Positions 28,521 to 36,859 of a DNA stretch of 64,000 bases are shown piece after piece (position 1 is the first letter of the stretch; every line of letters starts with the position of its first letter). The position numbers were made by a program, and so were the translations under genes. The notes beneath the pieces were generated by a model. That model searched no databases. It saw only the letters and a program-made list of their open reading frames with translations, and was not told the origin of the DNA. This stretch comes from Oscillospiraceae bacterium (GTDB lineage: Bacteria > Bacillota > Clostridia > Oscillospirales > Ruminococcaceae). Location of the stretch: the NCBI GenBank assembly GCA_902362965.1, contig CABIYQ010000002.1:227200-291199 (forward strand), written 5' to 3'.

Positions 28521-30135
28521 TTTTTGTAATATCAATTTTTTCCGGAACATGAAGAACAAGAACATCATTTTCCTCAATATCCGTAGGTCCTCTGGGAATT
28601 ACGACCTCCTGACCTCTTTTAATAAGGATAACAAGATTGCTGGATACTTTTGCAAAGTCTGATATTTTCTGACCTATCCACTTATTTCCCGAAGATATTT
28701 TATATTCTGTAAACTGTATATCTCCGGTACCGTGGTATTCCGGAGCGCTTACTACTACAATGTCCCCGTCCTTGATTTTAGTTTTTCCGTTTGGAATAAT
28801 ACTTTGATCTCCACGAATTATAAGTACAAAGAGCAGATCCCACGGAATGGAAAGTTCCCTGATCCTTTTGTCTTTCCATGGGTGTTCTCCCTGAACGGTA
28901 AGCTTTATAAATTGAACGTCAAGCTCCTCCACATAGTCGTTAAAGGTTTTGAGTACGTTTGAATTATTGTCGACCATGCCGAATACCTTTGCCATAAATG
29001 GAATAAGAGTACCCTGGAGCGATATGGAAATAAGTACTATACAGAATACTATATGAAAAATATCATTTTTTAAATTTTCTGCTGTAACAGTAGCCATAAT
29101 GGCAAAAACAATTGAAGCAGCACCTCTTAACCCCGACCATGATACAAGCAGCGATTGCCTTATACTGCATTTCATAGGAGTCAGTATTCCGAATGTGACA
29201 ATCGGTCTTGCTATCAGCATAAGGAAAAGTGAAATTGCCAGCGCTGTCGGAAATACTTTAGGTAATGCAGATGGAAAGGAAAGTAGTCCCAAAAGGAAGA
29301 AAATAAGCATTTGCATAAGTCCTGTCAGACCGTCAAAGAAATGCACCATGGACTTTTTATTTTTTATATCGGAGTTACCGAGAATAATACCGACTATATA
29401 TGTACTTAGGTAACCGTTTCCTCCTATTGCTGACGGAAGCGCATAAGCGAGGACGGCAACCGCAAGGACAAATGCCGCATCAAAGCCTTCAGTAGAGAAT
29501 TTAAAATGCTGCAGCACTAATTTTGCCCCGATTGCAATAACAAAACCGAAGATCAAACCATACGCAAATTGAGCAAAAATCAGATATACAATAGCTCCGC
29601 CGCTGATCTTACCTCCCATGATCGAAAGTATAATTGCAGTCAGCATATACGAACATGGGTCATTACTTCCGCTTTCCATTTCAAGCAAGGAAGCTGTATT
29701 TTCCTTAAGACCAAGCTTTTTTGAACGCAATATTGAAAATACCGATGCAGCGTCAGTAGAGCTTATTACCGATCCGGTCAGCATACTTTCCCATAGCGGA
29801 AATTTAAGAATAAAGTGACAGAATAATCCTGTCAGTCCTGCGGTAGCGGCAACGCCTACAGTTGACATGACTATTGATTTTGCCGCTACAGGCTTAGCTT
29901 CGCTCCATCTGGTACCGAATCCTCCGTAAAACATAATGAAAATCAATGCAATAGTACAGATTTGTTCTGCAAAGTCATAATTTTCAAATGGAATTTTCAG
30001 AATACCGTCAGAACCGAATAGCATTCCAAGTCCGATAAAGGCGATAAGTACGGGTACTCCGATTTTATTTGAAATTCTGTTGATAAGTACGCAGATTATT
30101 ATTACAGCCGCTGCTGCCAGCAAAGCGATTGACAT
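28507..30135 (-). CDS. Potassium/proton antiporter (CPA1, NhaP2/CvrA-like) with RCK C-domain
   Basis: 542 residues. Residues about 1-385 carry the many helices of a cation:proton antiporter, including the family stretch SGSNDPCSYMLTAIIL and WSGLRGAASIVFA. The soluble C-terminal part (about 395-535) contains a TrkA-C/RCK-C domain (IPNGKTKIKDGDIVVVSAPEY, VVIPRGPTDIEENDVLVLHVP), the usual regulatory ligand-binding module of NhaP2-type potassium/proton exchangers. It should export K+ for protons and help control pH and turgor. The ion is inferred from the family. Confidence 0.92.
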   Translation of the reverse strand: MSIALLAAAAVIIICVLINRISNKIGVPVLIAFIGLGMLFGSDGILKIPFENYDFAEQICTIALIFIMFYGGFGTRWSEAKPVAAKSIVMSTVGVAATAGLTGLFCHFILKFPLWESMLTGSVISSTDAASVFSILRSKKLGLKENTASLLEMESGSNDPCSYMLTAIILSIMGGKISGGAIVYLIFAQFAYGLIFGFVIAIGAKLVLQHFKFSTEGFDAAFVLAVAVLAYALPSAIGGNGYLSTYIVGIILGNSDIKNKKSMVHFFDGLTGLMQMLIFFLLGLLSFPSALPKVFPTALAISLFLMLIARPIVTFGILTPMKCSIRQSLLVSWSGLRGAASIVFAIMATVTAENLKNDIFHIVFCIVLISISLQGTLIPFMAKVFGMVDNNSNVLKTFNDYVEELDVQFIKLTVQGEHPWKDKRIRELSIPWDLLFVLIIRGDQSIIPNGKTKIKDGDIVVVSAPEYHGTGDIQFTEYKISSGNKWIGQKISDFAKVSSNLVILIKRGQEVVIPRGPTDIEENDVLVLHVPEKIDITKIKKD

Positions 30136-30228
30136 TTATACCTCCTCTGTTGTACGTTTATTGGATTTTGAATGGTTTCGGAAAGGAGTAAAGATAATGT
30201 AAAATTACCGCTATATATTTTTTCATAT

Positions 30229-30486
30229 TTAAAAAATAATAGTAATTATACAGAGAGCCAGTATTAATGCACATATAACAAAATTAAAAATGCCGGCACC
30301 TTTGCGTTTCATTTGCAGAGCTTCAACGCCGTTCCAGCCTGAAACCACGCAAAGAATAATTGTAGATATGATCATTCCTATAGTTTTTGGAATGATTTCG
30401 ATCCATCCAAGAATAACTATTACTATTACCAGTATGCAAAGTATAGCGCGGACTATAGCCAGTTTTTTTCTTTTGTCTTCATTCAT
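30229..30486 (-). CDS. Small membrane protein
   Basis: 85 residues with three helices (about 9-26, 31-47 and 65-84). Unknown function and family. Its ATG overlaps the end of the DUF896 gene, with GGAGG 8 nt upstream, so it is translated from the same mRNA. Confidence 0.75.
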   Translation of the reverse strand: MNEDKRKKLAIVRAILCILVIVIVILGWIEIIPKTIGMIISTIILCVVSGWNGVEALQMKRKGAGIFNFVICALILALCIITIIF

Positions 30487-30700
30487 TATGATTACCTCCG
30501 TTTTTTCTTGTTACCTTGTGTTTTGAGCCGTCTTTTTCGACTATATATGTATTATCAAGCTGAGAAGTCAGACTTCTGACAAAACTGTCACGGTATTCCT
30601 GTCTCAGCGTTGCTTGTTCTTTTTTTTCTTCCGGAGTCAACTCTTCTCTACGGGACTTTCGGGCAAGAAAGTTTATTCTGTCAATTTTGTACTGTTCCAT
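30479..30700 (-). CDS. DUF896/YnzC-like protein
   Basis: About 73 residues: YKIDRINFLARKSRREELTPEEKKEQATLRQEYRDSFVRSLTSQL matches DUF896 (UPF0291, YnzC), a helical-hairpin protein; B. subtilis YnzC lies near SOS genes, its function not established. The start at 30700 (MEQYKID) has GGAG upstream. It overlaps the next gene by 8 nt. Confidence 0.88.
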   Translation of the reverse strand: MEQYKIDRINFLARKSRREELTPEEKKEQATLRQEYRDSFVRSLTSQLDNTYIVEKDGSKHKVTRKNGGNHNE

Positions 30701-30742
30701 ATTTTCTCCAATCACCAGTTTTCATGATTTGAATATACATAT

Positions 30743-30771
30743 ATAATAACATATTTTTAATTTTAATTCAA
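30743..30771 (-). promoter_or_regulatory. Sigma-A promoter of the DUF896 operon
   Basis: TTGAAT (30766-30771), 17-nt spacer, TATTAT (30743-30748). Confidence 0.65.
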
Positions 30772-30778
30772 TATGTGC

Positions 30779-30806
30779 TTGCATTTTTTTGCAAATATGT
30801 TATTAT
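30779..30806 (+). promoter_or_regulatory. Promoter of the SDR gene
   Basis: TTGCAT (30779-30784), 16-nt spacer, TATTAT (30801-30806), divergent from the DUF896 promoter. Confidence 0.5.
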
Positions 30807-30838
30807 ATTTATAAAAGGAAAAAGCAGGGGAGAGAAAA

Positions 30839-31558
30839 ATGAATAAGACAGCTATAATTACAGGCGCTTCAAGGGGAATAGGTAAAGCGTCGGCATATAA
30901 GCTTGCGGAGGACGGTTTTATACCTGTTATAAATTACCGCACACATAAGGCCGAAGCAGAAAAAATTGCCGCAGAAACCGGAGGCTTTGCAATTTGTGCA
31001 GACGTATCAGACAGAATTGCAGTTGACAATATGATCAGAGAGACTATGAAAAAAACAGGGAGAATTGACGTACTGATAAATAATGCCGGTATATCGGTAT
31101 CGGGACTTTTTATGTATATTACTCCTGAACAGGAAGAACTTATATGGAAAGTAAACGTTCAGGGTACGTATAACTGTACCAGAAGTGCGCTGCCGTTTAT
31201 GATAAATGCCAAAAGCGGGAAAATAATAAATATTTCCTCCATGTGGGGACAAACAGGCGCTTCCTGTGAGGTTCATTATTCTGCGTCAAAAGCGGCAATA
31301 ATTGGATTTACTAAAGCTCTTGCCAAGGAATTAGGACCTTCAGGTATTAATGTAAACTGTATTGCTCCCGGCGTTATTCTGACGGATATGAACAATTCTT
31401 ACAATGAAGAAACAATGGAAAGTTTAAAGAATGAAGCTCCATTGGAACGACTTGGCAAACCCGAAGATATAGCCGAATCAATATCTTTTCTTGCATCAGA
31501 AAAAAGTTCATTTATTACCGGTCAGATTCTCGGTGTAAACGGTGGATTTATTATCTGA
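30839..31558 (+). CDS. Short-chain dehydrogenase, FabG-like
   Basis: 239 residues, NAD(P)-dependent oxidoreductase. Motifs: cofactor loop TGASRGIGKA, NNAGIS, the catalytic Ser in INISSMWGQTG and YSASKAA with Tyr and Lys, and a C-terminal GQILGVNGGF. It resembles 3-oxoacyl-ACP reductase FabG, but is not in a fatty acid synthesis cluster, so the substrate is open. The ribosome site is GGGGAGAG. Confidence 0.9.
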   Translation: MNKTAIITGASRGIGKASAYKLAEDGFIPVINYRTHKAEAEKIAAETGGFAICADVSDRIAVDNMIRETMKKTGRIDVLINNAGISVSGLFMYITPEQEELIWKVNVQGTYNCTRSALPFMINAKSGKIINISSMWGQTGASCEVHYSASKAAIIGFTKALAKELGPSGINVNCIAPGVILTDMNNSYNEETMESLKNEAPLERLGKPEDIAESISFLASEKSSFITGQILGVNGGFII

Positions 31559-31594
31559 TTTAAAAAATATAAATATTAATAATTTGTAAAAAAC

Positions 31595-31630
31595 CACAAA
31601 AATAAATATTATTTTTGTGTAAAATTTATT
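31595..31630 (+). terminator. Possible terminator after the SDR gene
   Basis: 11-bp A/T-rich stem CACAAAAATAA / TTATTTTTGTG followed by TAAAATTTATT; no G/C-rich stem, so weak. Confidence 0.5.
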
Positions 31631-31678
31631 CCCGTTGTAGAAGTACGGAAATAAAATTGCTGAAAGTGAAATTTCCTA

Positions 31679-31707
31679 TTGAACTTTAAATTTTATTGTG
31701 ATATATT
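31679..31707 (+). promoter_or_regulatory. Sigma-A promoter of the LTA-synthase-like gene
   Basis: TTGAAC (31679-31684), 17-nt spacer, TATATT (31702-31707). Confidence 0.6.
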
Positions 31708-31756
31708 ATGTTATGGAACAAAAATAAATTTCAATTCAGAAAGAATGAGGGGCTAA

Positions 31757-33592
31757 ATGAAAGAGAAATTTTTAAAAGTCAAATCAGCTTTCGGAAAATT
31801 AAATGCTAAGAGAGACGAGAATTCCGAAAAGTATAAAATGACAAATTTATTACTAACCGTATTATTTCCGATATTCATAGTTTGTATGGCAGAAATAAAT
31901 CAGGGAAAATACCCGTCCAAATTTATTTTATTTGCCGCTTCAAGACCGTCAGTTATTTTATTTAACGTATTAATTGCGTCATTGATATTCTATGGATTTC
32001 TTCTTCTTTTTAGAAAGGGTTGGATAGCAGTACTCACACAATCATTTATTTATATGGCGCTGAGTATTACGGAATTGTTTAAATACAATACCAACGGCAA
32101 TCATTTGATAATGACAGATATGAAGCTTATAAAAAGTGTAAAAAGTTTAACATCTTTTGCGTACATAAAAATCACTCCTATGCTTGTTGCATACGTACTG
32201 ATTGTCTTGGCTTATTTTCTGGCAGTTTTCTGGTTCAATCCAAAAATGAAAATGAAAATTTCCAGAAGAATTGCTCCGGCTATTGCCTGTATAGGAGCGT
32301 GCGTTTCGGTTATTACTATTCCCGCAGTTTCAAAACCGGTATATTCGTTGTTTGATCTTGATACAACTTCTGCCGATAATACATTTAAGCTGAATGAAAA
32401 ATTTGATAATAACAGTTTTCTGGCATTTTTCTGTCAGACAGCTTCTGAAAATCTTGCCAATCAACTGAAAGAACCGGAGAATTACAATGACGATACTGTA
32501 ACGGCAATGATGAATGTTGATATTGATAATGACAGTACATCATTTTCAAAAGAAAAACCAAATGTTATTATGATCATGTCTGAAGCTTTTGCTGATTTCA
32601 GACGCTTTGAAGATCAGCTTGATCTAAATATCGGCGATACATACGCCGGATTTGACGCTGTTGCAGAAGAAGGCTATACAGGTACTGCAATTGTTCCGAC
32701 CTATGCAAGCTGGACAGTCAGAACAGAATTTGAACTTAATTTCGGTCTGCCGGTTAGATCACTGAACGATCCTAACATGCCGCAGAGACTGCTTCTTGAC
32801 AGAGCACAACCTACCATTGCGTCCTATTATAAGGACTGGGGCTATTCAACTGCCTATGTACACCCGTTTATGGGTTCGTTCTACAGCAGAGAAAGAGTCT
32901 ATGCAAATTTTGGTTTTGATCAGTTGATTTTTGATGAAGATTTTACAGTACCGATCGAATATTACGGTACATATATAGAAGATAAAACAGTTTTCAATCA
33001 GGTAGAAAAGCTTATTAAAGAAACCGATGAACCGCTTTTCCTGCACACAACAACTATGCAGAATCATCAACCTTATGATCAGGGCGAAAATCCTGAAGAT
33101 GAAATGGGAAATTACTTCCAATGGATAGAACATACAGGTACTGATTTTGAAGCATTTATCAATAATCTCAAGGAAATTGACGAACCTACCGTTGTATTTA
33201 TGATAGGAGATCATTATCCTTCTCTCAAAGGTGAAAACAGTGTTTATGATCAGCTTGGCATGAACGGTGACAATTGCGGAGTTCTTTACGAGCAGCCATT
33301 TATCGTATGGAGCAATTATGATCTTGATTACAGCGGTATGCCGCAAGAAAAGTTTTCAACATTCTATGCACCGTATGTTTTAATGGATCTTATTGACGCT
33401 CCAAGAGACAGTTTTATTCAGGCTATGATGGATAAAATGGAAACTACACCTGTTTATTCAACAAATTATGATGCATCTGTGGGCAGAGACGAGGACTTGG
33501 ATATTCTCACTTACGACAGAATTTTAGGTGATATTGTTTCATCAAATGCGATTCCCGAGGAACTTAGAAAAAACGCTGATGAAGTAGAATAA
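31757..33592 (+). CDS. LTA synthase family protein (membrane sulfatase/phosphoglycerol transferase)
   Basis: 611 residues: about five N-terminal membrane helices (about 25-45, 56-75, 79-99, 133-156 and 168-187), then an extracellular alkaline-phosphatase-like domain. Metal and catalytic elements: Glu276 in MIMSEAF, Thr320 in ASWTVRTEFE at the place of the LtaS nucleophile, and the FMIGDHYPS metal motif. Such enzymes polymerise or transfer glycerol phosphate to glycolipid or polysaccharide. The domain differs enough from S. aureus LtaS (SDAEF replaced by VRTEF) that I only assign the family. AGGGGC-type ribosome site at AATGAGGGG. Confidence 0.88.
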   Translation: MKEKFLKVKSAFGKLNAKRDENSEKYKMTNLLLTVLFPIFIVCMAEINQGKYPSKFILFAASRPSVILFNVLIASLIFYGFLLLFRKGWIAVLTQSFIYMALSITELFKYNTNGNHLIMTDMKLIKSVKSLTSFAYIKITPMLVAYVLIVLAYFLAVFWFNPKMKMKISRRIAPAIACIGACVSVITIPAVSKPVYSLFDLDTTSADNTFKLNEKFDNNSFLAFFCQTASENLANQLKEPENYNDDTVTAMMNVDIDNDSTSFSKEKPNVIMIMSEAFADFRRFEDQLDLNIGDTYAGFDAVAEEGYTGTAIVPTYASWTVRTEFELNFGLPVRSLNDPNMPQRLLLDRAQPTIASYYKDWGYSTAYVHPFMGSFYSRERVYANFGFDQLIFDEDFTVPIEYYGTYIEDKTVFNQVEKLIKETDEPLFLHTTTMQNHQPYDQGENPEDEMGNYFQWIEHTGTDFEAFINNLKEIDEPTVVFMIGDHYPSLKGENSVYDQLGMNGDNCGVLYEQPFIVWSNYDLDYSGMPQEKFSTFYAPYVLMDLIDAPRDSFIQAMMDKMETTPVYSTNYDASVGRDEDLDILTYDRILGDIVSSNAIPEELRKNADEVE

Positions 33593-33602
33593 TAAAACAA
33601 AA

Positions 33603-33626
33603 CGGACGTCTGTAAAAAGACGTCCG
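33603..33626 (+). terminator. Hairpin after the LTA-synthase-like gene
   Basis: Perfect 9-bp stem CGGACGTCT / AGACGTCCG with a 6-nt loop but no T-run; a weak terminator or a stabilising hairpin before the next gene. Confidence 0.5.
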
Positions 33627-33651
33627 AATTTATAATTGAAAGGAATCTAAT

Positions 33652-34044
33652 ATGAAAGAAATTAAAATTGGAATGAAATCAGAAGCAGAAACAATTGTTA
33701 CAAAAGAAAATTTTGCTGTTACTGTTGGCAGTGGTTCTCTGGAAGTCTTTGCGACTCCGATGATGACTGCACTTATGGAAAAAGCAGCGGCAGCTACCGT
33801 ATCAGAATGCATGGAAAATGACGAAACAACAGTTGGCACTATGCTGAATATTACTCACAGTTCCGCTACTCCGGAGGGAATGAAAGTAAAAGCATATGCT
33901 GAAGTGACCGAAGTAAACGGACGTGAAATAACCTTCCGTGTTTGGGCAGAAGATGAAGCAGGTTTAATTGGTGAAGGTACTCACAAGCGTTTTGTGGTTT
34001 TTGCAGAAAAATTCATGAAGAAAACAAAATCAAAAAATAATTAA
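33652..34044 (+). CDS. Hotdog thioesterase, FlK-like
   Basis: 130 residues of the fluoroacetyl-CoA thioesterase-like hotdog family. Landmarks: FATPMMTALMEKAA with the Thr and Glu positions, and GTMLNITHSSATPEGMKV with the catalytic His, then FRVWAEDEAGLIGEGTHKRFVV. The family hydrolyses short acyl-CoAs; a specific role in fluoroacetate resistance is not implied. AAAGGA lies upstream. It may be in the transcript of the preceding gene. Confidence 0.9.
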   Translation: MKEIKIGMKSEAETIVTKENFAVTVGSGSLEVFATPMMTALMEKAAAATVSECMENDETTVGTMLNITHSSATPEGMKVKAYAEVTEVNGREITFRVWAEDEAGLIGEGTHKRFVVFAEKFMKKTKSKNN

Positions 34045-34075
34045 TATTTTAATATAATAAAATTTTTTTAAAATT

Positions 34076-34106
34076 TTGAATGATTCCATGATTAATGTCA
34101 ATAATA
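34076..34106 (+). promoter_or_regulatory. Tentative promoter of the Asn/Gln-rich protein
   Basis: TTGAAT (34076-34081) and AATAAT (34100-34105) are 18 nt apart, an acceptable sigma-A match. The same stretch also reads GAATG-17-AATAATA, vaguely like a sporulation sigma-G promoter. I cannot choose between them. Confidence 0.3.
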
Positions 34107-34111
34107 CTTAT

Positions 34112-34217
34112 GCGGTTAAAAATTCACCGCTTAAATATTACGGATTCAAAATGCGTTTATGCTTTTTCCATTCCTCCGCACGGGAAGCTAAAGCAGCTTT
34201 TTGAATGTCGTGCGGAG
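34112..34217 (+). promoter_or_regulatory. Structured RNA leader of the Asn/Gln-rich protein
   Basis: Hairpin 1 pairs GCGGT (34112-34116) with ACCGC (34126-34130). Hairpin 2 pairs CTCCGCACG (34174-34182) with CGTGCGGAG (34209-34217), with an inner AAGCT/AGCTT stem (34185-34199). Its right arm ends 3 nt before the GGAG ribosome site at 34221-34224 and contains a decoy GGAG. This could gate translation. Confidence 0.55.
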
Positions 34218-34231
34218 AATGGAGATTAATC

Positions 34232-34363
34232 ATGAGCAATCAGAACAACCAAAACAACCAGAATCAGAACAATCAGCAGAACAACAACCAGCAGAATAAT
34301 CAGAATCAGAAAAATCAGCAGAACAATCAGCAGAATAACAACCAGCAGAACAACAATCGCTAA
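34232..34363 (+). CDS. 43-residue Asn/Gln-only protein
   Basis: ATG 34232 opens a 43-codon frame, closed by TAA at 34361-34363. After Met-Ser, all residues but one Lys and the final Arg are Asn or Gln, in runs such as NNQQNNNQQ. GGAG lies 7 nt upstream and a strong terminator directly follows, so this is a proper transcription unit, not a random frame. Both Asn codons and both Gln codons are used, which speaks for selection on the peptide rather than for a pure DNA repeat. Function unknown. Asn/Gln-rich small proteins include gamma-type SASPs of Bacillus spores and prion-like aggregating peptides; neither link is shown. Confidence 0.75.
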   Translation: MSNQNNQNNQNQNNQQNNNQQNNQNQKNQQNNQQNNNQQNNNR

Positions 34364-34365
34364 TT

Positions 34366-34397
34366 AAAAAAGCGGTACTTAATTGTACCGCTTTTTT
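34366..34397. terminator. Strong bidirectional terminator
   Basis: 13-bp stem AAAAAAGCGGTAC / GTACCGCTTTTTT with a TTAATT loop, between the Asn/Gln gene and the convergent GH13 gene. Confidence 0.95.
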
Positions 34398-34398
34398 A

Positions 34399-35982
34399 TT
34401 ATAATAATGTATATCTTGGCTGACCGTCAACCAGTCCGACAAACAGTGATTTTGGTCTTGCCCACATTTCACCTGTAGAAAGTGACTTATAAATTACAAG
34501 TTCCTCCAGAGTTTCACTGTGCTTTACAATTGAAACAAGTTCATATTCTCCGCCTTTATAATGACGGTATTTTCCGCCGATCACAATTTCTGTTTCAGTC
34601 GGCTTTTCTTCATGTACCGGTTCCGGTTCTTCGTTTACAATAGCGTCTTCAACAATTATCATTGATGAAAACGGCGGCATTTTAATATACGCATTACCGT
34701 TTTCAACATTTACTCTGTTTCCACTGAGAACATCAACAAGCGCCGGTCTGTCAGTACCAAAACTCAAGTCAAAATCTCTGTCCTCAAGATTGAGCGCTAC
34801 ATAAACCTGCTGACCGTTCAATTCTTTCAGGAAAAGCATCTGCTGATTTCTTATTATAATCGTATGGTATTTACCTGTTCTCAATGCAGGATAAGCTTTA
34901 TAGATTCTTCCCAGCTTTACAATATGAGCATAAAGCTTTGTGTTTTCAGAATTCATATCACCAAGATTCAGGCATGGTCTTAGATTATCGTCTGAATTAT
35001 TTTCCTTAATACCCTTTACTCCATATTCCCCGCCGTAATAGATCGACGGTATACCCGGCATAGCGTAAAGCATTGTATATACATTGTAAATATGCTCAGG
35101 ATTTGTAAGAGTGCTTGCTATACGGTTTACGTCATGATTATCAACGAAATTGTAAAGATTTATTCCGGGATAAATAGCATTGCTTCCCGACTGACGGTTT
35201 ATAGAATAATCTATTTCAAAATAGTTCTTTGTATTATGCGAGGAATAAATTCCTTTATAACACTCATAGTTTGTTACACTGTCAAGCATTTCCGGATTTG
35301 CCCAGCGTTTATAGTCGCCGAAAATAATTTCACCCATGAGCCAGAATTCCGGATTTTTTCCTTTACAGTGTGAACGTATTCTCTTGAAAAAATCAAATTC
35401 AACACAGTCCGCAGCATCAAATCTGATACCGTCTATCTCAAATTCATTCATCCAAAAATCGACAACATCAATAAGGTAATCGCAAACCTCCGGATTTCTA
35501 AGATTCAGCTTAACCAGATTATAATGACCGTTCCAGCCTTCATACCAGAAATTATCTCCGCACGGACTCTGTCCTCCGAAGTTCAGATTATGAAACCATC
35601 CGCAGTAAGGAGAATTCTGACCGTTTTGCTGAATATCCTTAAACTTTTCAAAGCCTCTTCCAACGTGATTAAAAACGCCGTCCAGTATAATTTTAATACC
35701 GTTCTCATGAAGCTGACGGCAAATGTCTTTAAATGAAGCGTTGTCGCCCAGACGTCTGTCAACAGTTTTGTAGTCAATGGTATCATAGCCGTGTTCAACA
35801 GATTCAAATACAGGACCAAGATAAACAGCGTCAACATTCATTTCCTTAAGATGAGGAATCCAGTCAACAAGCTTGTTCAGACGGTACTGAACTTCTCCTC
35901 CCTCATTATATTTAGGAGCTCCGCAAAACCCCAAAGGGTAAATGTGATAAACTATCGCATTATCATACCAAAAATTACTCAT
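34399..35982 (-). CDS. GH13 alpha-glucan hydrolase fused to a C-terminal DUF1653 domain
   Basis: 527 residues without a signal peptide, so intracellular. The (beta/alpha)8 GH13 domain has DGVFNHVG (region I), nucleophile Asp189 in GIRFDAADCV, acid Glu218 in WLMGEII, and Asp284 in FVDNHD. It resembles cyclomaltodextrinase/neopullulanase-type maltodextrin hydrolases. After a domain C and a Pro/Glu linker (about 446-466), residues 468-527 (GGKYRHYKGGEYELVSIVKHSETLEELVIYKSL) are a DUF1653 module, normally a stand-alone small protein. Likely role: breakdown of maltodextrins alongside MalQ and GlgP. The HD-domain gene lies 14 nt upstream. Confidence 0.92.
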   Translation of the reverse strand: MSNFWYDNAIVYHIYPLGFCGAPKYNEGGEVQYRLNKLVDWIPHLKEMNVDAVYLGPVFESVEHGYDTIDYKTVDRRLGDNASFKDICRQLHENGIKIILDGVFNHVGRGFEKFKDIQQNGQNSPYCGWFHNLNFGGQSPCGDNFWYEGWNGHYNLVKLNLRNPEVCDYLIDVVDFWMNEFEIDGIRFDAADCVEFDFFKRIRSHCKGKNPEFWLMGEIIFGDYKRWANPEMLDSVTNYECYKGIYSSHNTKNYFEIDYSINRQSGSNAIYPGINLYNFVDNHDVNRIASTLTNPEHIYNVYTMLYAMPGIPSIYYGGEYGVKGIKENNSDDNLRPCLNLGDMNSENTKLYAHIVKLGRIYKAYPALRTGKYHTIIIRNQQMLFLKELNGQQVYVALNLEDRDFDLSFGTDRPALVDVLSGNRVNVENGNAYIKMPPFSSMIIVEDAIVNEEPEPVHEEKPTETEIVIGGKYRHYKGGEYELVSIVKHSETLEELVIYKSLSTGEMWARPKSLFVGLVDGQPRYTLL

Positions 35983-35996
35983 TGTTATTCACCTTT

Positions 35997-36584
35997 CTAT
36001 TTTGATTCTAAAAAGTATGTGGCTTCCATATCCGCAACGCTTAATGCGAATGCAAGAGGAAACATTTCAAATGCTTTTCCGATACTATTTCTATCTTCAA
36101 TACCGGAAAAACCCATATGGTATCTTATAGCAAAGGCTTCTTCCCTGGTAAGCCGCATAAAGCCTGATACTATATAAACGGATTTTTCACCATGTCCATA
36201 TGGCAGCTGGTCATTAATTGTATAATAAGGAACCTTTTCCCATACTCCCTGTTCATTTTTAGCATTACGGTAATCCACCGAATAAAAATTCATTTTACAT
36301 ACGTCATGAAGCAAGGCTGTTAAAGCAATACTTTCGTTAGTATATTCCATTCCGTAAACGTCTTTGGTACGCTGTCTTGAAAGATAATCCTTAAGACAGT
36401 TATACACGTTAATACTGTGCTGAACCAGTCCTCCGGCATATGAACCATGAAAACGTGTGCTGCATGGAGCAGTAAAAAAATCGCTCTGTTCGGAAATAAG
36501 ATAATTTAACAGTTTGTCCGAACCGGGGCGTGTTATATTTTCCTTATAAATCTCAATAAATTCATTTTTATTTTTTTCAAGCAT
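35997..36584 (-). CDS. HD-domain phosphohydrolase
   Basis: 195 residues. HD-family metal site: HGSYAGGLVQHSINVY, then LLHDVCKMNFY (the HD pair), with a later HMGFSG and SVADMEATY. This arrangement is shared with YpgQ-like and 3'-5' exoribonuclease YhaM-type HD domains; it may act on a nucleotide or RNA, but the substrate is unknown. It is the first gene of a unit with the GH13 enzyme. Confidence 0.88.
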   Translation of the reverse strand: MLEKNKNEFIEIYKENITRPGSDKLLNYLISEQSDFFTAPCSTRFHGSYAGGLVQHSINVYNCLKDYLSRQRTKDVYGMEYTNESIALTALLHDVCKMNFYSVDYRNAKNEQGVWEKVPYYTINDQLPYGHGEKSVYIVSGFMRLTREEAFAIRYHMGFSGIEDRNSIGKAFEMFPLAFALSVADMEATYFLESK

Positions 36585-36779
36585 CTGATAACTCCTGATA
36601 TTTTAGTTATTATATTTTAACATGTTTCTGATTTAATTTCAACCTTTTTTAGTTATAAATAATCAAAAATAATTTGTAAATAATGTATAATTAGTAATTT
36701 AATATATTTATTTTTGTTGAAATAATTCATAAAATATGAAAAATTAACAGATTTCTTTTTTAAAATCCCAAAAAAACTA

Positions 36780-36808
36780 TTGACTAAAATTCATTTTTAG
36801 TTTATGAT
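36780..36808 (+). promoter_or_regulatory. Sigma-A promoter of the glucokinase gene
   Basis: TTGACT (36780-36785), 17-nt spacer, TATGAT (36803-36808). Confidence 0.75.
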
Positions 36809-36859
36809 ATAAATGTATAATTTTACAGAAAATTTAATCAATGCAAGGAGAAGTATGGA

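Noticed and set aside
32846..33346. 166-codon minus-strand frame in the LTA-synthase-like gene
   Set aside because: No start signal or domain; the plus strand carries the metal-binding motifs.
34230..34472. Cys/Ser-rich minus-strand frame of 80 codons
   Set aside because: Antisense shadow of the Asn/Gln codons (AAC/CAG read backwards), running through a terminator and into the GH13 gene.
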